Notes: generated by a model from the sequence alone, not told the origin. Shown: positions 20,701-28,882, numbered from the stretch's first letter. The stretch is 64,000 nt of DNA from Rheinheimera sp. SA_1 (GCF_001669775.1 NZ_LXWK01000015.1:682001-746000), one strand, 5' to 3'. Made by a program: numbers and translations.

Positions 20701-20802
20701 AGCGCTGTCATCTTGTGCTACGGAAAAAAACGGCACCATGCCGATAACCGCGCACCGGACGGCAAAACTGAGGGGTTTACAACGAAATTGTGTTCCGGAC
20801 AT
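17767..20802 (-). CDS. TonB-dependent outer membrane receptor
   Basis: A 1011-residue importer: signal peptide (to about residue 30), a linker with the TonB-box-like IEKIEVIGMR, a plug domain (DIGALPDKSVTEALMRVPGVTIER, with GVVVRGLD and GVAGTVNLVTRKP), and a large beta-barrel ending in GVYVSAKF. The plug wording matches the TonB-Xanth-Caul group that is common in Alteromonadales and Xanthomonas and often imports carbohydrates or other organics rather than iron. No transporter, hydrolase or regulator gene stands beside it, so the substrate is unknown. It sits between zipA and ligA with its own promoter region and terminator, which suggests later insertion into a core gene string. Confidence 0.93.
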   Translation of the reverse strand: MSGTQFRCKPLSFAVRCAVIGMVPFFSVAQDDSAVKAADDKEIEKIEVIGMRGSVITSQELKRQANTVKDVISADDIGALPDKSVTEALMRVPGVTIERFASSEDPNHFAAEGTGVVVRGLDRVRSEINGRDAFSASTGGGLSYEDIPGELLGQVEVVKNQTADLIAGGVAGTVNLVTRKPFDSEGFFGTASVKGSYGDHREEWTPIGSVVVSNRWESAVGEFGALVAASSSDYKDRGDGVALGNYYERSATAREMPQFGNYGTELAHYKGQTKFVPADASIRSADSERERRGLASSLQFRNTDKTLEIVAEYIRSKAGLSWDERVIQQGEQGFNVSPNQVQVSNATFDSNNFMTAGTLLMNNRSLAQTRWRKTDQVVEDSSLRLTYSPIEKLKLEFDYQHIESAYDVVDYTINNSFENNDLTFDINGSKPMVDFLGKNLTSPLAPAPYSEMYLNSAMDKEDDTDAEADSFAFDGTYQLDHQWLTSVQFGAYASTKEQIKRDSIWNWGEMANGTWQSYADGGQRTAHTGTAAVPGHPELYEAYTFNANDFHGGGVLGRNQSILFARIADIRNWQDYHTNNKKAGFATFTQLRDRNCVTLAGECEMDGAYLPSEISSSKEERREFYTQLNYENNDLTYPIRGNVGLRYVSWQVESSGATQFPNAIPSWDSGTQAMYTAAQLAYQNALNTEVIHVEGDKYTKVLPSFNISVELADDHISRFAISQNIFLPNFENFRYFRTISESHTSPRGPNGEALPFANIGFDGVSGNPKNIEPEEALSIDLTYEWYISTSNSLTASLFRKELKNLIRQRLYVEDVTNELAKVTMPVNFQTDTNEGSGTLQGFEIAYTQFFDQLPGLWSGLGIQTNYTFIDQSNVDDKVGFGAGSGGLGGRNRFRAFNNLPLPGFSEDTLNLTAMYEKNDISARLAWNWRSEYLLTRRDADLFAPVVAEPTGQLDMSVGYHLTPSIKIGLEATNLLDEIIKTKLIYNQAGDTTLRNQFKTDRRLGVYVSAKF

Positions 20803-20917
20803 AGTGATACTCGCTCTTGTTATTGTTCGATTTTACCGCGGGATCTTGGCCCGCTGATTGTTCTTCCTGCAGTGGTCGGCGAAACTTTGACTAACTGCCC
20901 CATAACCTCAGTCTCAC

Positions 20918-20934
20918 TTGTTACTTTCTAACAT
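20918..20934. promoter_or_regulatory. Operator-like palindrome 1 upstream of the TonB receptor
   Basis: TGTTA-n5-TAACA inside a 19-base block that recurs with two changes 125 bp further upstream. The symmetry suits a dimeric repressor such as a LacI- or GntR-type protein; the regulator itself is not in the window. Confidence 0.55.
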
Positions 20935-21042
20935 AAAATTTCTGAAAAAAACAACTTTATTTTTGAAGGTGCGCAGATTTATTGCAAAACATGGCGAAAC
21001 TTTTGCCAGTTTGAGTAGTTTGAGTGGTAGGAAAGACATTGA

Positions 21043-21059
21043 ATGTTACTATCTAACAT
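21043..21059. promoter_or_regulatory. Operator-like palindrome 2 upstream of the TonB receptor
   Basis: ATGTTA-n5-TAACAT, a slightly longer symmetric form of palindrome 1. Centre-to-centre spacing of 125 bp is about twelve helical turns, compatible with DNA looping. Confidence 0.55.
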
Positions 21060-21102
21060 AAATACTGACAGGTTTTAACCAAAATTTTTGCAGGTAAAAA
21101 TA

Positions 21103-21127
21103 GAAAAACCCGGACTAGCCGGGTTTT
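21103..21127 (-). terminator. Intrinsic terminator of smc-zipA
   Basis: AAAACCCGG / CCGGGTTTT with a 5-base loop, followed by TTTTTCTATTTT on the minus strand. It lies about 85 bases after the zipA stop. Confidence 0.9.
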
Positions 21128-21211
21128 CTGAAAGTGCTTACTTGAAAGGGTTGGGGGCTATTTTTGGTCGAACTCTGCGCTCAATCACGCCGCGCAGTTG
21201 CCTGCTGAATG

Positions 21212-22048
21212 TTACTGGCGTAACAGCTGCTGGCGCTGAAACTCACGAATACGTTCGACATAGTGCCGCACTGTTTGCACAGTCAACATACTGCGCTGGC
21301 CATCCAACACCTGACCACCAAATTCTTCGGCCAGCTTTTTCGCGGCATTGTGCATCAGATTAAAGTTTTGCAGTGCTTCACCAGGCCCTGGCAAGGTCAT
21401 AAACAAACTTAAACCGCGGGTTTGCAGCTTGTCCATTTCTTCCAGATCAAAGGTGCCTGGATTAAACATGTTTGCCAGGCTGAACAACACTTCACCCGAA
21501 CCGGCACTGTCCTGATGGCGGTGGAAAATATTCATCTCACCGTATTTAAAGCCCAAAGTCAGTAAACTTGGTAACAGCATAGCGCCGTTAATGTCGGTCC
21601 CCTCAGGCATCAGCACATATAAAATGAGAACTTCATTGGCCATAGGTTCAGCGGCTGGCGCTGATTGTGCAGGATCCATTTCATAATCGTCATCAGCAGC
21701 ACTAAACGACATCGAAGGTTCTTCACGGTCGTTATCTGCAGAAAATTGTGGTTCCACATCATCCCGACGGATTTTTTTCGCCGGTTCGCGCAACTTGCTG
21801 GCACGTGGCGCCTTGACCACTTCGGGTTTAGGCTGCGGTTTTTCACCTGGTCCTAATTTGCGAATTTTGCCAACGCCAAACTCGTCAAAACCTTCGCCAG
21901 TGCCAGTACCTGAATTTTCATCCTGAAAAAAGCGACTTTTGGTTTCATGGGAATTTTTGCGGGCCGACCAGAGCCCATGAATCACCAGTGCCACCATACT
22001 CAGCACACCAATGACAATTAACGCATAACGAAATTCTTCAGCCATCAT
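21212..22048 (-). CDS. zipA: Cell division protein ZipA
   Basis: Inner-membrane anchor that tethers FtsZ at the division site. The 278 residues begin with one membrane helix (about residues 7-26, YALIVIGVLSMVALVIHGLW), followed by a basic then acidic, proline-containing linker to about residue 135, and a C-terminal FtsZ-binding domain (VLILYVLMPEGTDINGAMLL to the end). That order is diagnostic. An AAGG site precedes the double ATG. It follows smc by 19 bases and is very likely co-transcribed with it; a terminator follows. Confidence 0.95.
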   Translation of the reverse strand: MMAEEFRYALIVIGVLSMVALVIHGLWSARKNSHETKSRFFQDENSGTGTGEGFDEFGVGKIRKLGPGEKPQPKPEVVKAPRASKLREPAKKIRRDDVEPQFSADNDREEPSMSFSAADDDYEMDPAQSAPAAEPMANEVLILYVLMPEGTDINGAMLLPSLLTLGFKYGEMNIFHRHQDSAGSGEVLFSLANMFNPGTFDLEEMDKLQTRGLSLFMTLPGPGEALQNFNLMHNAAKKLAEEFGGQVLDGQRSMLTVQTVRHYVERIREFQRQQLLRQ

Positions 22049-22067
22049 TTTTTACCTTTTTGTTCTG

Positions 22068-25000
22068 TCAGGCTTGAGCCATTTTCACGGCATCTTCCAC
22101 ATCTACTGCCACTACACGCGATACGCCGGGTTCCTGCATCGTCACCCCCATCAACTGTGTAGCCATTTCCATCGCAATTTTATTGTGACTGATATAAATA
22201 AATTGCACCGTTTCTGACATTTCCCGGACTAAATTGCAAAAGCGCCCAACGTTAGCGTCGTCCAGGGGGGCATCAACCTCATCCAACATACAAAAAGGTG
22301 CTGGATTTAATCGGAAAATTGAGAACACCAATGATAAAGCTGTTAACGCTTTTTCTCCACCGGATAATAAATGAATAGTACTGTTTTTTTTACCAGGTGG
22401 CCGGGCCATTATACTCACACCTGTTTCCAATAAATCTTCATCTGTTAACTCAAGGTAAGCACTGCCTCCTCCAAACACTTTTGGAAACAAGTTTTGCAGA
22501 CCAGAGTTGACTTGATCAAAAGTTTCTTTAAATTTTTGCCGCGTTTCGCGATCAATTTTGCGAATGGCGGTTTCAAGGGTATCCAAAGCTGCAATCAAAT
22601 CATCATGTTGCAAATCGAGATATTTTTTCCGTTCATCCTGCTGCGCATATTCTTCAATCGCGGCCAGGTTAATCGGACCCAGCCGGTTCAGCGCTTCACT
22701 GGCTTTATCCAGCTGTTGTTGCCACACCGATTCCGTTGCATCACCCGGCAGCGTGGCCTGCAATTCACTGAAATTCACTTTTTGTTCGGACAACAGTTCC
22801 AGCATATTATTGGCCCGCACCCGATACCCTTCAGCCTCTAACCGTGCACTTTCAATTTGTTTTTGCTTGCTTTGTAGTTGCTGCTGCAAGCCATGCTGAC
22901 CTTGTTCCAGCTCGCGCACTTGTTGCTCTAAGCTGCTTTGCAGGTTCTGTTGCTGCAATTTTTGTTCAGCAATTTCATCCCGTTGCAGCAGTAGAATTTG
23001 TAGCTGCTCTTGCCCTGCCCCATCAGGTTCATCCAGCAGTTCCAGTTGCGCTGTTAATAATTGCAAACGCTCCGCCAGCTGCTGATGTTGCTGTTTGGTC
23101 CGTTGCAAGTGCAAACGTGCTGCTTCAATTTGCCGCTCGATGCTTACCTGGCTCAGCGCAAATTGTTGTTGCTGCTGGCTCAGCTGTTGTTGCTGCTGCC
23201 GATATTGCTGCAGTTGCTGCTGTAATTGCAGCTGCAGTTGTTGCTGAGCGCTGTGTTTATCCTGTTGCTGCAATAACTGCTCGCCGACTTCCGCCAGTTG
23301 CAGCTGCCACAACTCTATATTCTGCTCTGCCTGCGCCAGCTGTTGCTGCACTTGCGCCAACTCTTCGGCTATCTGCGCTAACCGCGCGCTCACTTGCTGC
23401 TGTTGCTGCGCCAGTAATTGCGCATTGGTTTGCGCCTGATGGGTTTGCTGTTGTAGTTGTTGCAACGATGCTTGTAGCTGCTGCAGCTGTAATTGTTGCT
23501 GCTGACGGCTACTGGTCAGCGCTTCGATATTTTGCTGTAATGCTGATTTTTCTTGATCCAAATCAGCGAGTTCCAACCCAAGCTGTTGTTCCCGTTCGGT
23601 TAAAGCCTGTGGATTGTCCTGCTCATGTGTGCCCGCGACTAATCGCCAGTTCAGACCATACCAATGGCCGTTTTTGCAGATCACTGACGTGGCTTCGCCT
23701 GCTGCTGTCACTCGAAGTTCAGCCAGCAGTTGCAGCGCGCTGGCATCATCTTCAGCGCAGTGAATGTGAGCGAAATACTCTGGTACCACACCACTGCTGA
23801 TTTTCGCGGCCAGGCTTGTTGGAGGTATCGCTTTCGGAAAATCTTTTAAAAACAGATAATTGCCTGACGCTTCCGGGTGATGATCTTGTAATACCGCACT
23901 GAAATTCAGTTTCGCTAACGCCACCGCCACAGCCACCGACCAACCTGCCGCAATGGTTAAATCAGGCAATAACGGCTTTTGGGCCATTAATTGCTTTATT
24001 TGCTGTTGCAAGCTTTGTTGTTGCTTTTGCAGATGTTGGCGCGATAACTCCAAACTTGATAACGCCAACTGCTGCGTTTGCAGCTGCTGTTGCGTGTGTT
24101 CAAAGTCGCCTGTTACTTGCGTTAAAGTCGCTTGCTGCAAACCAAGGTCATGCTGTAATTGTTGCTGTAACTCTGAAGCTGCTTGTAATTTTTGCTGATA
24201 ATCGGTCGCCGCCAATTCCTGCTGTTGCAGTGTTAACTGCTGTTCGCGCAGAGTCAGTTGCTGACTCTGCTGCTGTTGATTCTGGCTCTGCAGCTGCAGT
24301 TGTCGCTGTTGTTGCTGTAAATCAAACAGCTGCTGTTGCAGACGCTGCTGCAGCGCTTGCTGATCAACCAAACGCTGCTCAGACTGAAATACTAATTCGC
24401 TTAGCTCTTCTGCTTGTTGCGCACAGATTTCGGCATCGGGCTGCTGCTCCAGCATTTGTTGCTGTAGTTCTTCCAGTTGCGCCTGCTCTTGCGCCATTTG
24501 ATCCAGCCCATGCTGTAGGCTCAGAGTTAAATTGCGTTCATCATCTAATAAAGATTGTTTACGCTGCCGCTGATGTAACAGCTGTTGCTCCAGCGCGCTG
24601 ATGTCGGCGCCCAGCTGATAAAACTTTTGCTGACTGACGGCCACTGCTTCACGTGCGGCTTCCAGCTGCTGTTTAAATTCGGTCAGTACCCGGAAGTCAC
24701 CACTGCCCTGCGCCTGAAAACGCTCAAAATCGACTTCCAGCGCCGCCAGCATCTGCTCGGCTTGTTGCAGATGTTCCTGATAAAACAGCCACCTTAAACA
24801 CGTAAGCTCGGCTTTGTAGCGCCGCTCGCTGGCTTTGAGTTCTTTGTAACGCTCCGCCACGGCCGCCTGGCGCTTTAATTTATCGAGGTTTTTACCCAGT
24901 TCTTCCCGCACATCGGCCAGTCGGTCAAGATTGTCGCGGGTATGTTTGATGCGGGTTTCGGTTTCGCGGCGGCGTTCTTTATATTTGGAAATACCGGCCG

Positions 25001-25499
25001 CTTCTTCCAGGAACACCCGAAGGTCCTGTGGCCTGGATTCAATCAGTCTGGAAATCATGCCTTGTTCAATAATGGCATAACTGCGCGGGCCTAATCCAGT
25101 GCCTAAAAAGATGTCGGTGATATCACGACGGCGACATTTGGTGCCGTTCAAGAAATAATGCGATTGGGCATCGCGGGTCACCAGGCGTTTTAACGAAATT
25201 TCACTGCGATCGGCCAGGCTGCCCTGCAATTTGCCCTGAGTGTTTTCAAACAACAGTTCAACGGATGCCTGCGACACCGGCTTGCGCTGGGTTGAACCGT
25301 TAAAAATGACATCGGTCATGGCATCGCCACGCAGGTTTTTAGCCGAGCTTTCGCCCAGCACCCAGCGCACTGCATCAATCACATTAGATTTGCCACAACC
25401 ATTAGGCCCAACCACACAGGTCATTGCCGCTGGAAATGGCACCTGGGTCGGGTCGACAAATGATTTAAAACCGGCGAGTTTGATTTGTTTTAGACGCAT
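22068..25499 (-). CDS. smc: Chromosome partition protein SMC
   Basis: ATPase that organises and separates sister chromosomes. The N-terminal head has Walker A GPNGCGKSN (about residue 32-40), the C-terminal head has signature LLSGGEKALTALSL and Walker B CMLDEVDAPLDD. Between them lie two long coiled coils and a hinge around residues 500-630. The coils are extraordinarily rich in glutamine, with repeated QQQQ and LQQQL runs. I start at 25499 (MRLKQIKLAGFKSF), the family-typical N-terminus; the nine extra in-frame codons upstream are derived from a repeat element (25512-25638). Presence of SMC rather than MukB excludes an enterobacterial or Vibrio-type genome. Confidence 0.96.
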   Translation of the reverse strand: MRLKQIKLAGFKSFVDPTQVPFPAAMTCVVGPNGCGKSNVIDAVRWVLGESSAKNLRGDAMTDVIFNGSTQRKPVSQASVELLFENTQGKLQGSLADRSEISLKRLVTRDAQSHYFLNGTKCRRRDITDIFLGTGLGPRSYAIIEQGMISRLIESRPQDLRVFLEEAAGISKYKERRRETETRIKHTRDNLDRLADVREELGKNLDKLKRQAAVAERYKELKASERRYKAELTCLRWLFYQEHLQQAEQMLAALEVDFERFQAQGSGDFRVLTEFKQQLEAAREAVAVSQQKFYQLGADISALEQQLLHQRQRKQSLLDDERNLTLSLQHGLDQMAQEQAQLEELQQQMLEQQPDAEICAQQAEELSELVFQSEQRLVDQQALQQRLQQQLFDLQQQQRQLQLQSQNQQQQSQQLTLREQQLTLQQQELAATDYQQKLQAASELQQQLQHDLGLQQATLTQVTGDFEHTQQQLQTQQLALSSLELSRQHLQKQQQSLQQQIKQLMAQKPLLPDLTIAAGWSVAVAVALAKLNFSAVLQDHHPEASGNYLFLKDFPKAIPPTSLAAKISSGVVPEYFAHIHCAEDDASALQLLAELRVTAAGEATSVICKNGHWYGLNWRLVAGTHEQDNPQALTEREQQLGLELADLDQEKSALQQNIEALTSSRQQQQLQLQQLQASLQQLQQQTHQAQTNAQLLAQQQQQVSARLAQIAEELAQVQQQLAQAEQNIELWQLQLAEVGEQLLQQQDKHSAQQQLQLQLQQQLQQYRQQQQQLSQQQQQFALSQVSIERQIEAARLHLQRTKQQHQQLAERLQLLTAQLELLDEPDGAGQEQLQILLLQRDEIAEQKLQQQNLQSSLEQQVRELEQGQHGLQQQLQSKQKQIESARLEAEGYRVRANNMLELLSEQKVNFSELQATLPGDATESVWQQQLDKASEALNRLGPINLAAIEEYAQQDERKKYLDLQHDDLIAALDTLETAIRKIDRETRQKFKETFDQVNSGLQNLFPKVFGGGSAYLELTDEDLLETGVSIMARPPGKKNSTIHLLSGGEKALTALSLVFSIFRLNPAPFCMLDEVDAPLDDANVGRFCNLVREMSETVQFIYISHNKIAMEMATQLMGVTMQEPGVSRVVAVDVEDAVKMAQA

Positions 25500-25511
25500 G
25501 CCCTGGCTAAA

Positions 25512-25638
25512 TATCCCCTTCATCATTGAAGATTCGGGGTTGTTGACTTCGCTCGTTCGCTGCAGTCACATAGACAGCTATGCTCCTGCAGTCTCATTTA
25601 CTCGTCGCCTACCCGAATCGTCAATGATTTTGGGTATA
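25512..25638 (-). repeat. MITE-like palindromic repeat, copy 1
   Basis: A ~125-bp element lying between smc and cysZ. Its reverse complement matches the element at 54830-54954 through most of its length: the same TATACCCAAAATCATTGACG start, GGGTAGGCGACGAG, central AGGAGCATAGCT.TCTATGTGACT hairpin, CAACAACCCCG and terminal TTCAA.GATGA.GGG. The terminal parts are inverted repeats of each other. It reaches to within 13 bases of the smc start codon. Confidence 0.88.
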
Positions 25639-25786
25639 GACGCTGTTATCCCTTACAGAATGTAACAAAATGACTTTGGGGTGTCACGGTAAAACTATTG
25701 CCGATCAGGGCTTTGCCTTCTAAGCTAGGCCAAATCAGCGTACAAACGCGCTTGTTCTGTATTCTGTTTCAGCAGTCGGAGGCCAT

Positions 25787-26500
25787 ATGAAATATTTTTT
25801 CCAGGGGTTGTCGTTATTAAGCACCAAAGGCCTACGCCGTTACGTGCTGGTGCCATTGTCGATTAATCTGGTGTTATTTGCGCTGGCATTTTTCTACTTG
25901 CTACAACAAGTCGGCGGCTGGGTTGAAGTTTTAATTGGGTTTGTGCCGGAGTGGTTGTCGTTTTTATCCTATGTTTTGTGGCCGATGCTGGTGCTGAGCA
26001 GTGTGCTGACGCTGGCATTTACCTTTACCATGGTGGCGAACTTTATCGCCGCGCCATTTAATGCTTTGCTCAGTGAAAAAGTCGAACTGCATTTAAGTGG
26101 CCAGGCGTTGCCGGAGCAGGGTTTTAGCGGTTTTGTCAAAGATGTGCCCCGCATGCTGGGCCGTGAATGGACCAAATTTGTCTATTGTTTCCCGCGAGCG
26201 CTGGTGTTTTTACTGGCGTTTTTCTTTATTCCGCTGATTGGCCAGTTGATGTGGTTTTTGTTCACCAGCTGGATGATGGCTATTCAATATTGCGATTATG
26301 CATATGACAATCACAAAGTACCTTTTGATAAAATGCGCCAACAACTGCGCTCCGATGTCAGCGGCAGTTACGGTTTTGGCATGACAGTGGCCATCGCCAG
26401 TATGGTGCCGTTTCTGAATTTACTGGTCATGCCGATTGCTGTCTGCGGTGGCACTGCGATGTGGGTCGATAAATATCGCGGCAGTTATTATCCACGTTAA
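25787..26500 (+). CDS. cysZ: Sulfate transporter CysZ
   Basis: Inner-membrane protein that brings in sulfate for cysteine synthesis. The 237 residues show about four strongly hydrophobic segments (near 20-40, 65-95, 140-170 and 195-225) and family phrases such as NFIAAPFNALLSE and GQLMWFLFTSWMMAIQYCDYAYDNH. A GGAGG site lies 4 bases before the ATG. It is divergent from smc; in E. coli cysZ is likewise beside zipA and ligA. Regulation by CysB would be expected from the family, but I could not identify a site with confidence. Confidence 0.94.
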   Translation: MKYFFQGLSLLSTKGLRRYVLVPLSINLVLFALAFFYLLQQVGGWVEVLIGFVPEWLSFLSYVLWPMLVLSSVLTLAFTFTMVANFIAAPFNALLSEKVELHLSGQALPEQGFSGFVKDVPRMLGREWTKFVYCFPRALVFLLAFFFIPLIGQLMWFLFTSWMMAIQYCDYAYDNHKVPFDKMRQQLRSDVSGSYGFGMTVAIASMVPFLNLLVMPIAVCGGTAMWVDKYRGSYYPR

Positions 26501-26587
26501 GCTGTTGTTTCATCGACATTTATTGTTTCACCCTGCGGCGTACTGTCTTGTTTGGCGCGCCGTTTTGCCGATGAGTCCGGAGTTATA

Positions 26588-27304
26588 TTGACCATAAAAA
26601 TTTTATTGTTAGAAGATGAATCCGCCATCGCCGATCCGTTGCTTTACAGCCTGCAAGCGGAAGGTTTTCAGGTGCAGTGGGTACAATTGGTGCAACAAGC
26701 GCTGGTGGATTTTTCGCAGCATGATTTATTAATCCTGGATGTCGGGCTGCCAGACGGCAATGGCTTTGAACTTTGTAAGCAAATTCGTCGCAGCAGCGAA
26801 GTACCGGTGATTTTTTTAACCGCCCGTAGCAGCGAAATTGACCGGGTGGTCGGGCTGGAAATTGGCGCCGATGATTATGTGGTGAAACCTTTTAGCCCAC
26901 GCGAACTGGTGGCGCGGGTTAAAACGATCCTCAAACGGAGTCAGCGCCAGCAGGCCGTTATTTCAGCAGTAGCCAATACCGCGCCACACAATCAGGAAAA
27001 CCGGGGCGACTTCACGCTATTGGCCGCGCAAGTGCAAATCCAATTACTGCAGCAACCTTTGGCACTCACCGCGCTGGAGTATCGTTTATTGTGTTATCTG
27101 CTGCAGCATCCGTCGCAAGTACTGAGCCGCGAGCAATTGCTGCAGGGTTGTGGCGTTGCCGTCGAAGCCGGTTATGATCGCAATATTGATACCCATATCA
27201 AAAGCTTGCGGGCAAAAATGCGTCAGTTATCACCAAAGTCGTATTTGCTGACTCAACGTGGTTTTGGCTATAGCTTTGAGCCCGCCGGGATCCACAATGA
27301 CTAA
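26588..27304 (+). CDS. creB: Response regulator CreB
   Basis: OmpR-type regulator of 238 residues, partner of CreC. The receiver has the acidic pair in LLLEDES, phospho-acceptor Asp in LLILDVGLPDG and Lys in VVKPFSP; the C-terminal winged helix binds DNA (ALTALEYRLLCYLLQHP, RNIDTHIKSLRAKM). Identity as creB rests on the adjoining creC and creD. The start is TTG at 26588, with GGAG five bases upstream and the standard N-terminus MTIKILLLEDE; a longer in-frame TTG at 26552 is less likely. It overlaps creC by 8 bases. Known CreB targets are direct repeats with an 11-bp period; such repeats stand before creD. Confidence 0.92.
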   Translation: MTIKILLLEDESAIADPLLYSLQAEGFQVQWVQLVQQALVDFSQHDLLILDVGLPDGNGFELCKQIRRSSEVPVIFLTARSSEIDRVVGLEIGADDYVVKPFSPRELVARVKTILKRSQRQQAVISAVANTAPHNQENRGDFTLLAAQVQIQLLQQPLALTALEYRLLCYLLQHPSQVLSREQLLQGCGVAVEAGYDRNIDTHIKSLRAKMRQLSPKSYLLTQRGFGYSFEPAGIHND

Positions 27305-28832
27305 ACCGCGACAGCCGTTGTGGCGTTGGTTTCAACTACCTTTTGCACTGCGGGTGTTTGCTTTGTATTTTGTATTCGTCGGTATGTCGGGCTATTTTAT
27401 GCTCGATTTGGTAGTGAAAGAAATTAAACCGGGCGTGCGGCAAAGTAGCGAAGAAGTGTTGTTTGATACCGCGCAATTATTAGCACAGTTAGTCGCGCCG
27501 CACATGGCTGAACATTACACTCAAAATTCCGGCCAAAATTTCGATCCAACCCCCGGGCAAAACCAACCGCAAGCGCTGCCCCACCAACTGCAAAAAGTGC
27601 TGGCTAGTTATGGTAAACACCGCACGCAAGCGCTAATTTGGGGTGTCGAAAAAGCCTCTATCCCCCATCGGATTTATATCACGGATGTCGCCGGCATCGT
27701 TATATACGACTCGGCCAATCAAGATCTGGGCAAAGACTATTCACGCTGGAACGATGTGTATTTGACGCTGAAAGGCCAATATGGCGCCCGCTCCAGCAGA
27801 ACCGATCCCAACGATGAAAACAGCACTGTGATGCATGTTGCGGCGGCGGTTAGACATCAGGATCAGATCATCGGCGTGCTCACCATCGCCAAACCCAATC
27901 ACAGCATGCAGCCTTTTATTGACCGGACTCAGGCTTATCTGACCCAACGTGGTTTGCTGCTGATGTTGCTGGGGTTAGCAGTTGGCGCTTTGCTGGCCTG
28001 GCGCTTACAACAAGGTCTGAACCGGTTGGAAACTTACGCCAATCAACTGAGTGCCGGTGAGCGGGTTGGCCCGCCGAAATTCCGGATGTTTTTCGAATTT
28101 GCGAACCTGGCCCGGGCGCTGGACAAAATGCGCCAGACTTTGGCCGGTCGTGCTTATGCCGAACGCTATGTGCAAACTCTGACGCACGAGCTGAAAAGTC
28201 CGCTGACCGCCATTCAGGCCGCCAGCGAATTATTACAACAACCCTTGCCAGATGCAGACAGACAACGGTTTGCCCGCAATATTCAGCAGCAAAGTGAACG
28301 GCTGCATCAGCTAATCGAACAGTTGTTGCAACTGTCGGAGCTGGAGCAACGTCAGCATTTACTTGAAACAAAGCCTTTGGATTTAGCAGTGCTTTGTCAG
28401 CAGGCCATACAGCAACGCCAAGGCCGGATTGATCAGCAACAATGGCAGCTACAACTTGATTTACCAGCTTTGACCCTTGAAGGCGACGCCCTGTTATTGC
28501 AACAGAGCATCGGCCATCTGCTGGATAACGCGCTGGATTTCGCCGATCTTGGCGCTCAGGTGCGGTTGAGTCTGCAATTGATGGCGCAACAGGCGGTACT
28601 GACGTTATTTAATCAGGGCCCGGCTATTCCTGAATATGCCCTGCCGCGACTGACCGAACGATTTTATTCACTGCCCCGCCCCGGGAAACAGCAAAAAAGT
28701 ACCGGCCTTGGTCTGAATTTTGTCGCCGAAGTCGTAAAGCTACATCAGGGTGAATTGCAGATTGAAAACGTTACAAGGGATCCGATCTCAGGCGTTTTCG
28801 TCACGGTGCGATTACCGCTGCAACTGCAATAA
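27297..28832 (+). CDS. creC: Sensor histidine kinase CreC
   Basis: Membrane kinase of 511 residues. Two membrane helices (near 15-35 and 217-235) flank a periplasmic sensor domain; then HAMP-like linker, HisKA box with the phospho-His in TLTHELKSPLTA, and HATPase with LLDNALDFA and STGLGLNFV. The ATG at 27297 overlaps the end of creB, so translation is coupled. CreC homologues respond to carbon/energy state or cell-wall stress, depending on the species; here only the pathway, not the stimulus, can be inferred. Confidence 0.93.
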   Translation: MTKPRQPLWRWFQLPFALRVFALYFVFVGMSGYFMLDLVVKEIKPGVRQSSEEVLFDTAQLLAQLVAPHMAEHYTQNSGQNFDPTPGQNQPQALPHQLQKVLASYGKHRTQALIWGVEKASIPHRIYITDVAGIVIYDSANQDLGKDYSRWNDVYLTLKGQYGARSSRTDPNDENSTVMHVAAAVRHQDQIIGVLTIAKPNHSMQPFIDRTQAYLTQRGLLLMLLGLAVGALLAWRLQQGLNRLETYANQLSAGERVGPPKFRMFFEFANLARALDKMRQTLAGRAYAERYVQTLTHELKSPLTAIQAASELLQQPLPDADRQRFARNIQQQSERLHQLIEQLLQLSELEQRQHLLETKPLDLAVLCQQAIQQRQGRIDQQQWQLQLDLPALTLEGDALLLQQSIGHLLDNALDFADLGAQVRLSLQLMAQQAVLTLFNQGPAIPEYALPRLTERFYSLPRPGKQQKSTGLGLNFVAEVVKLHQGELQIENVTRDPISGVFVTVRLPLQLQ

Positions 28833-28838
28833 CCAAAA

Positions 28839-28882
28839 CTCCACACAGTCTCCATCTAAGCTCCATTAGCTCTCCATCTGCT
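28839..28882 (+). promoter_or_regulatory. Four tandem 11-bp repeats, likely CreB box of creD
   Basis: CTCCACACAGT, CTCCATCTAAG, CTCCATTAGCT and CTCCATCTGCT stand head to tail with exact 11-bp period, so CTCCA recurs every turn of DNA. The E. coli cre-tag is TTCACnnnnnnTTCAC, also an 11-bp period with a five-base half-site. The array ends 37 bases before the creD start. Binding by CreB is inferred. Confidence 0.75.

Larger units (their letters stand above)
20803..21211. other. Control region between the receptor and zipA
   Basis: This 409-bp gap holds the zipA terminator (21103-21127) and the presumed promoter region of the TonB receptor, with two operator-like palindromes (20918-20934 and 21043-21059). 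It is AT-rich, with runs such as AAAAAACAACTTTATTTTTG. No open reading frame or RNA gene is evident. Confidence 0.7.

Noticed and set aside
22494-24797. Long plus-strand Ala/Val- and Cys-rich ORFs inside smc
   Set aside because: They are shadows created by the CAG/CAA-rich coding of the glutamine-rich SMC arms; no start sites or domains.
26508-26535. TTCAT...TTTCAC upstream of creB as a cre-tag
   Set aside because: The two half-sites are not at the 11-bp period of the CreB box.
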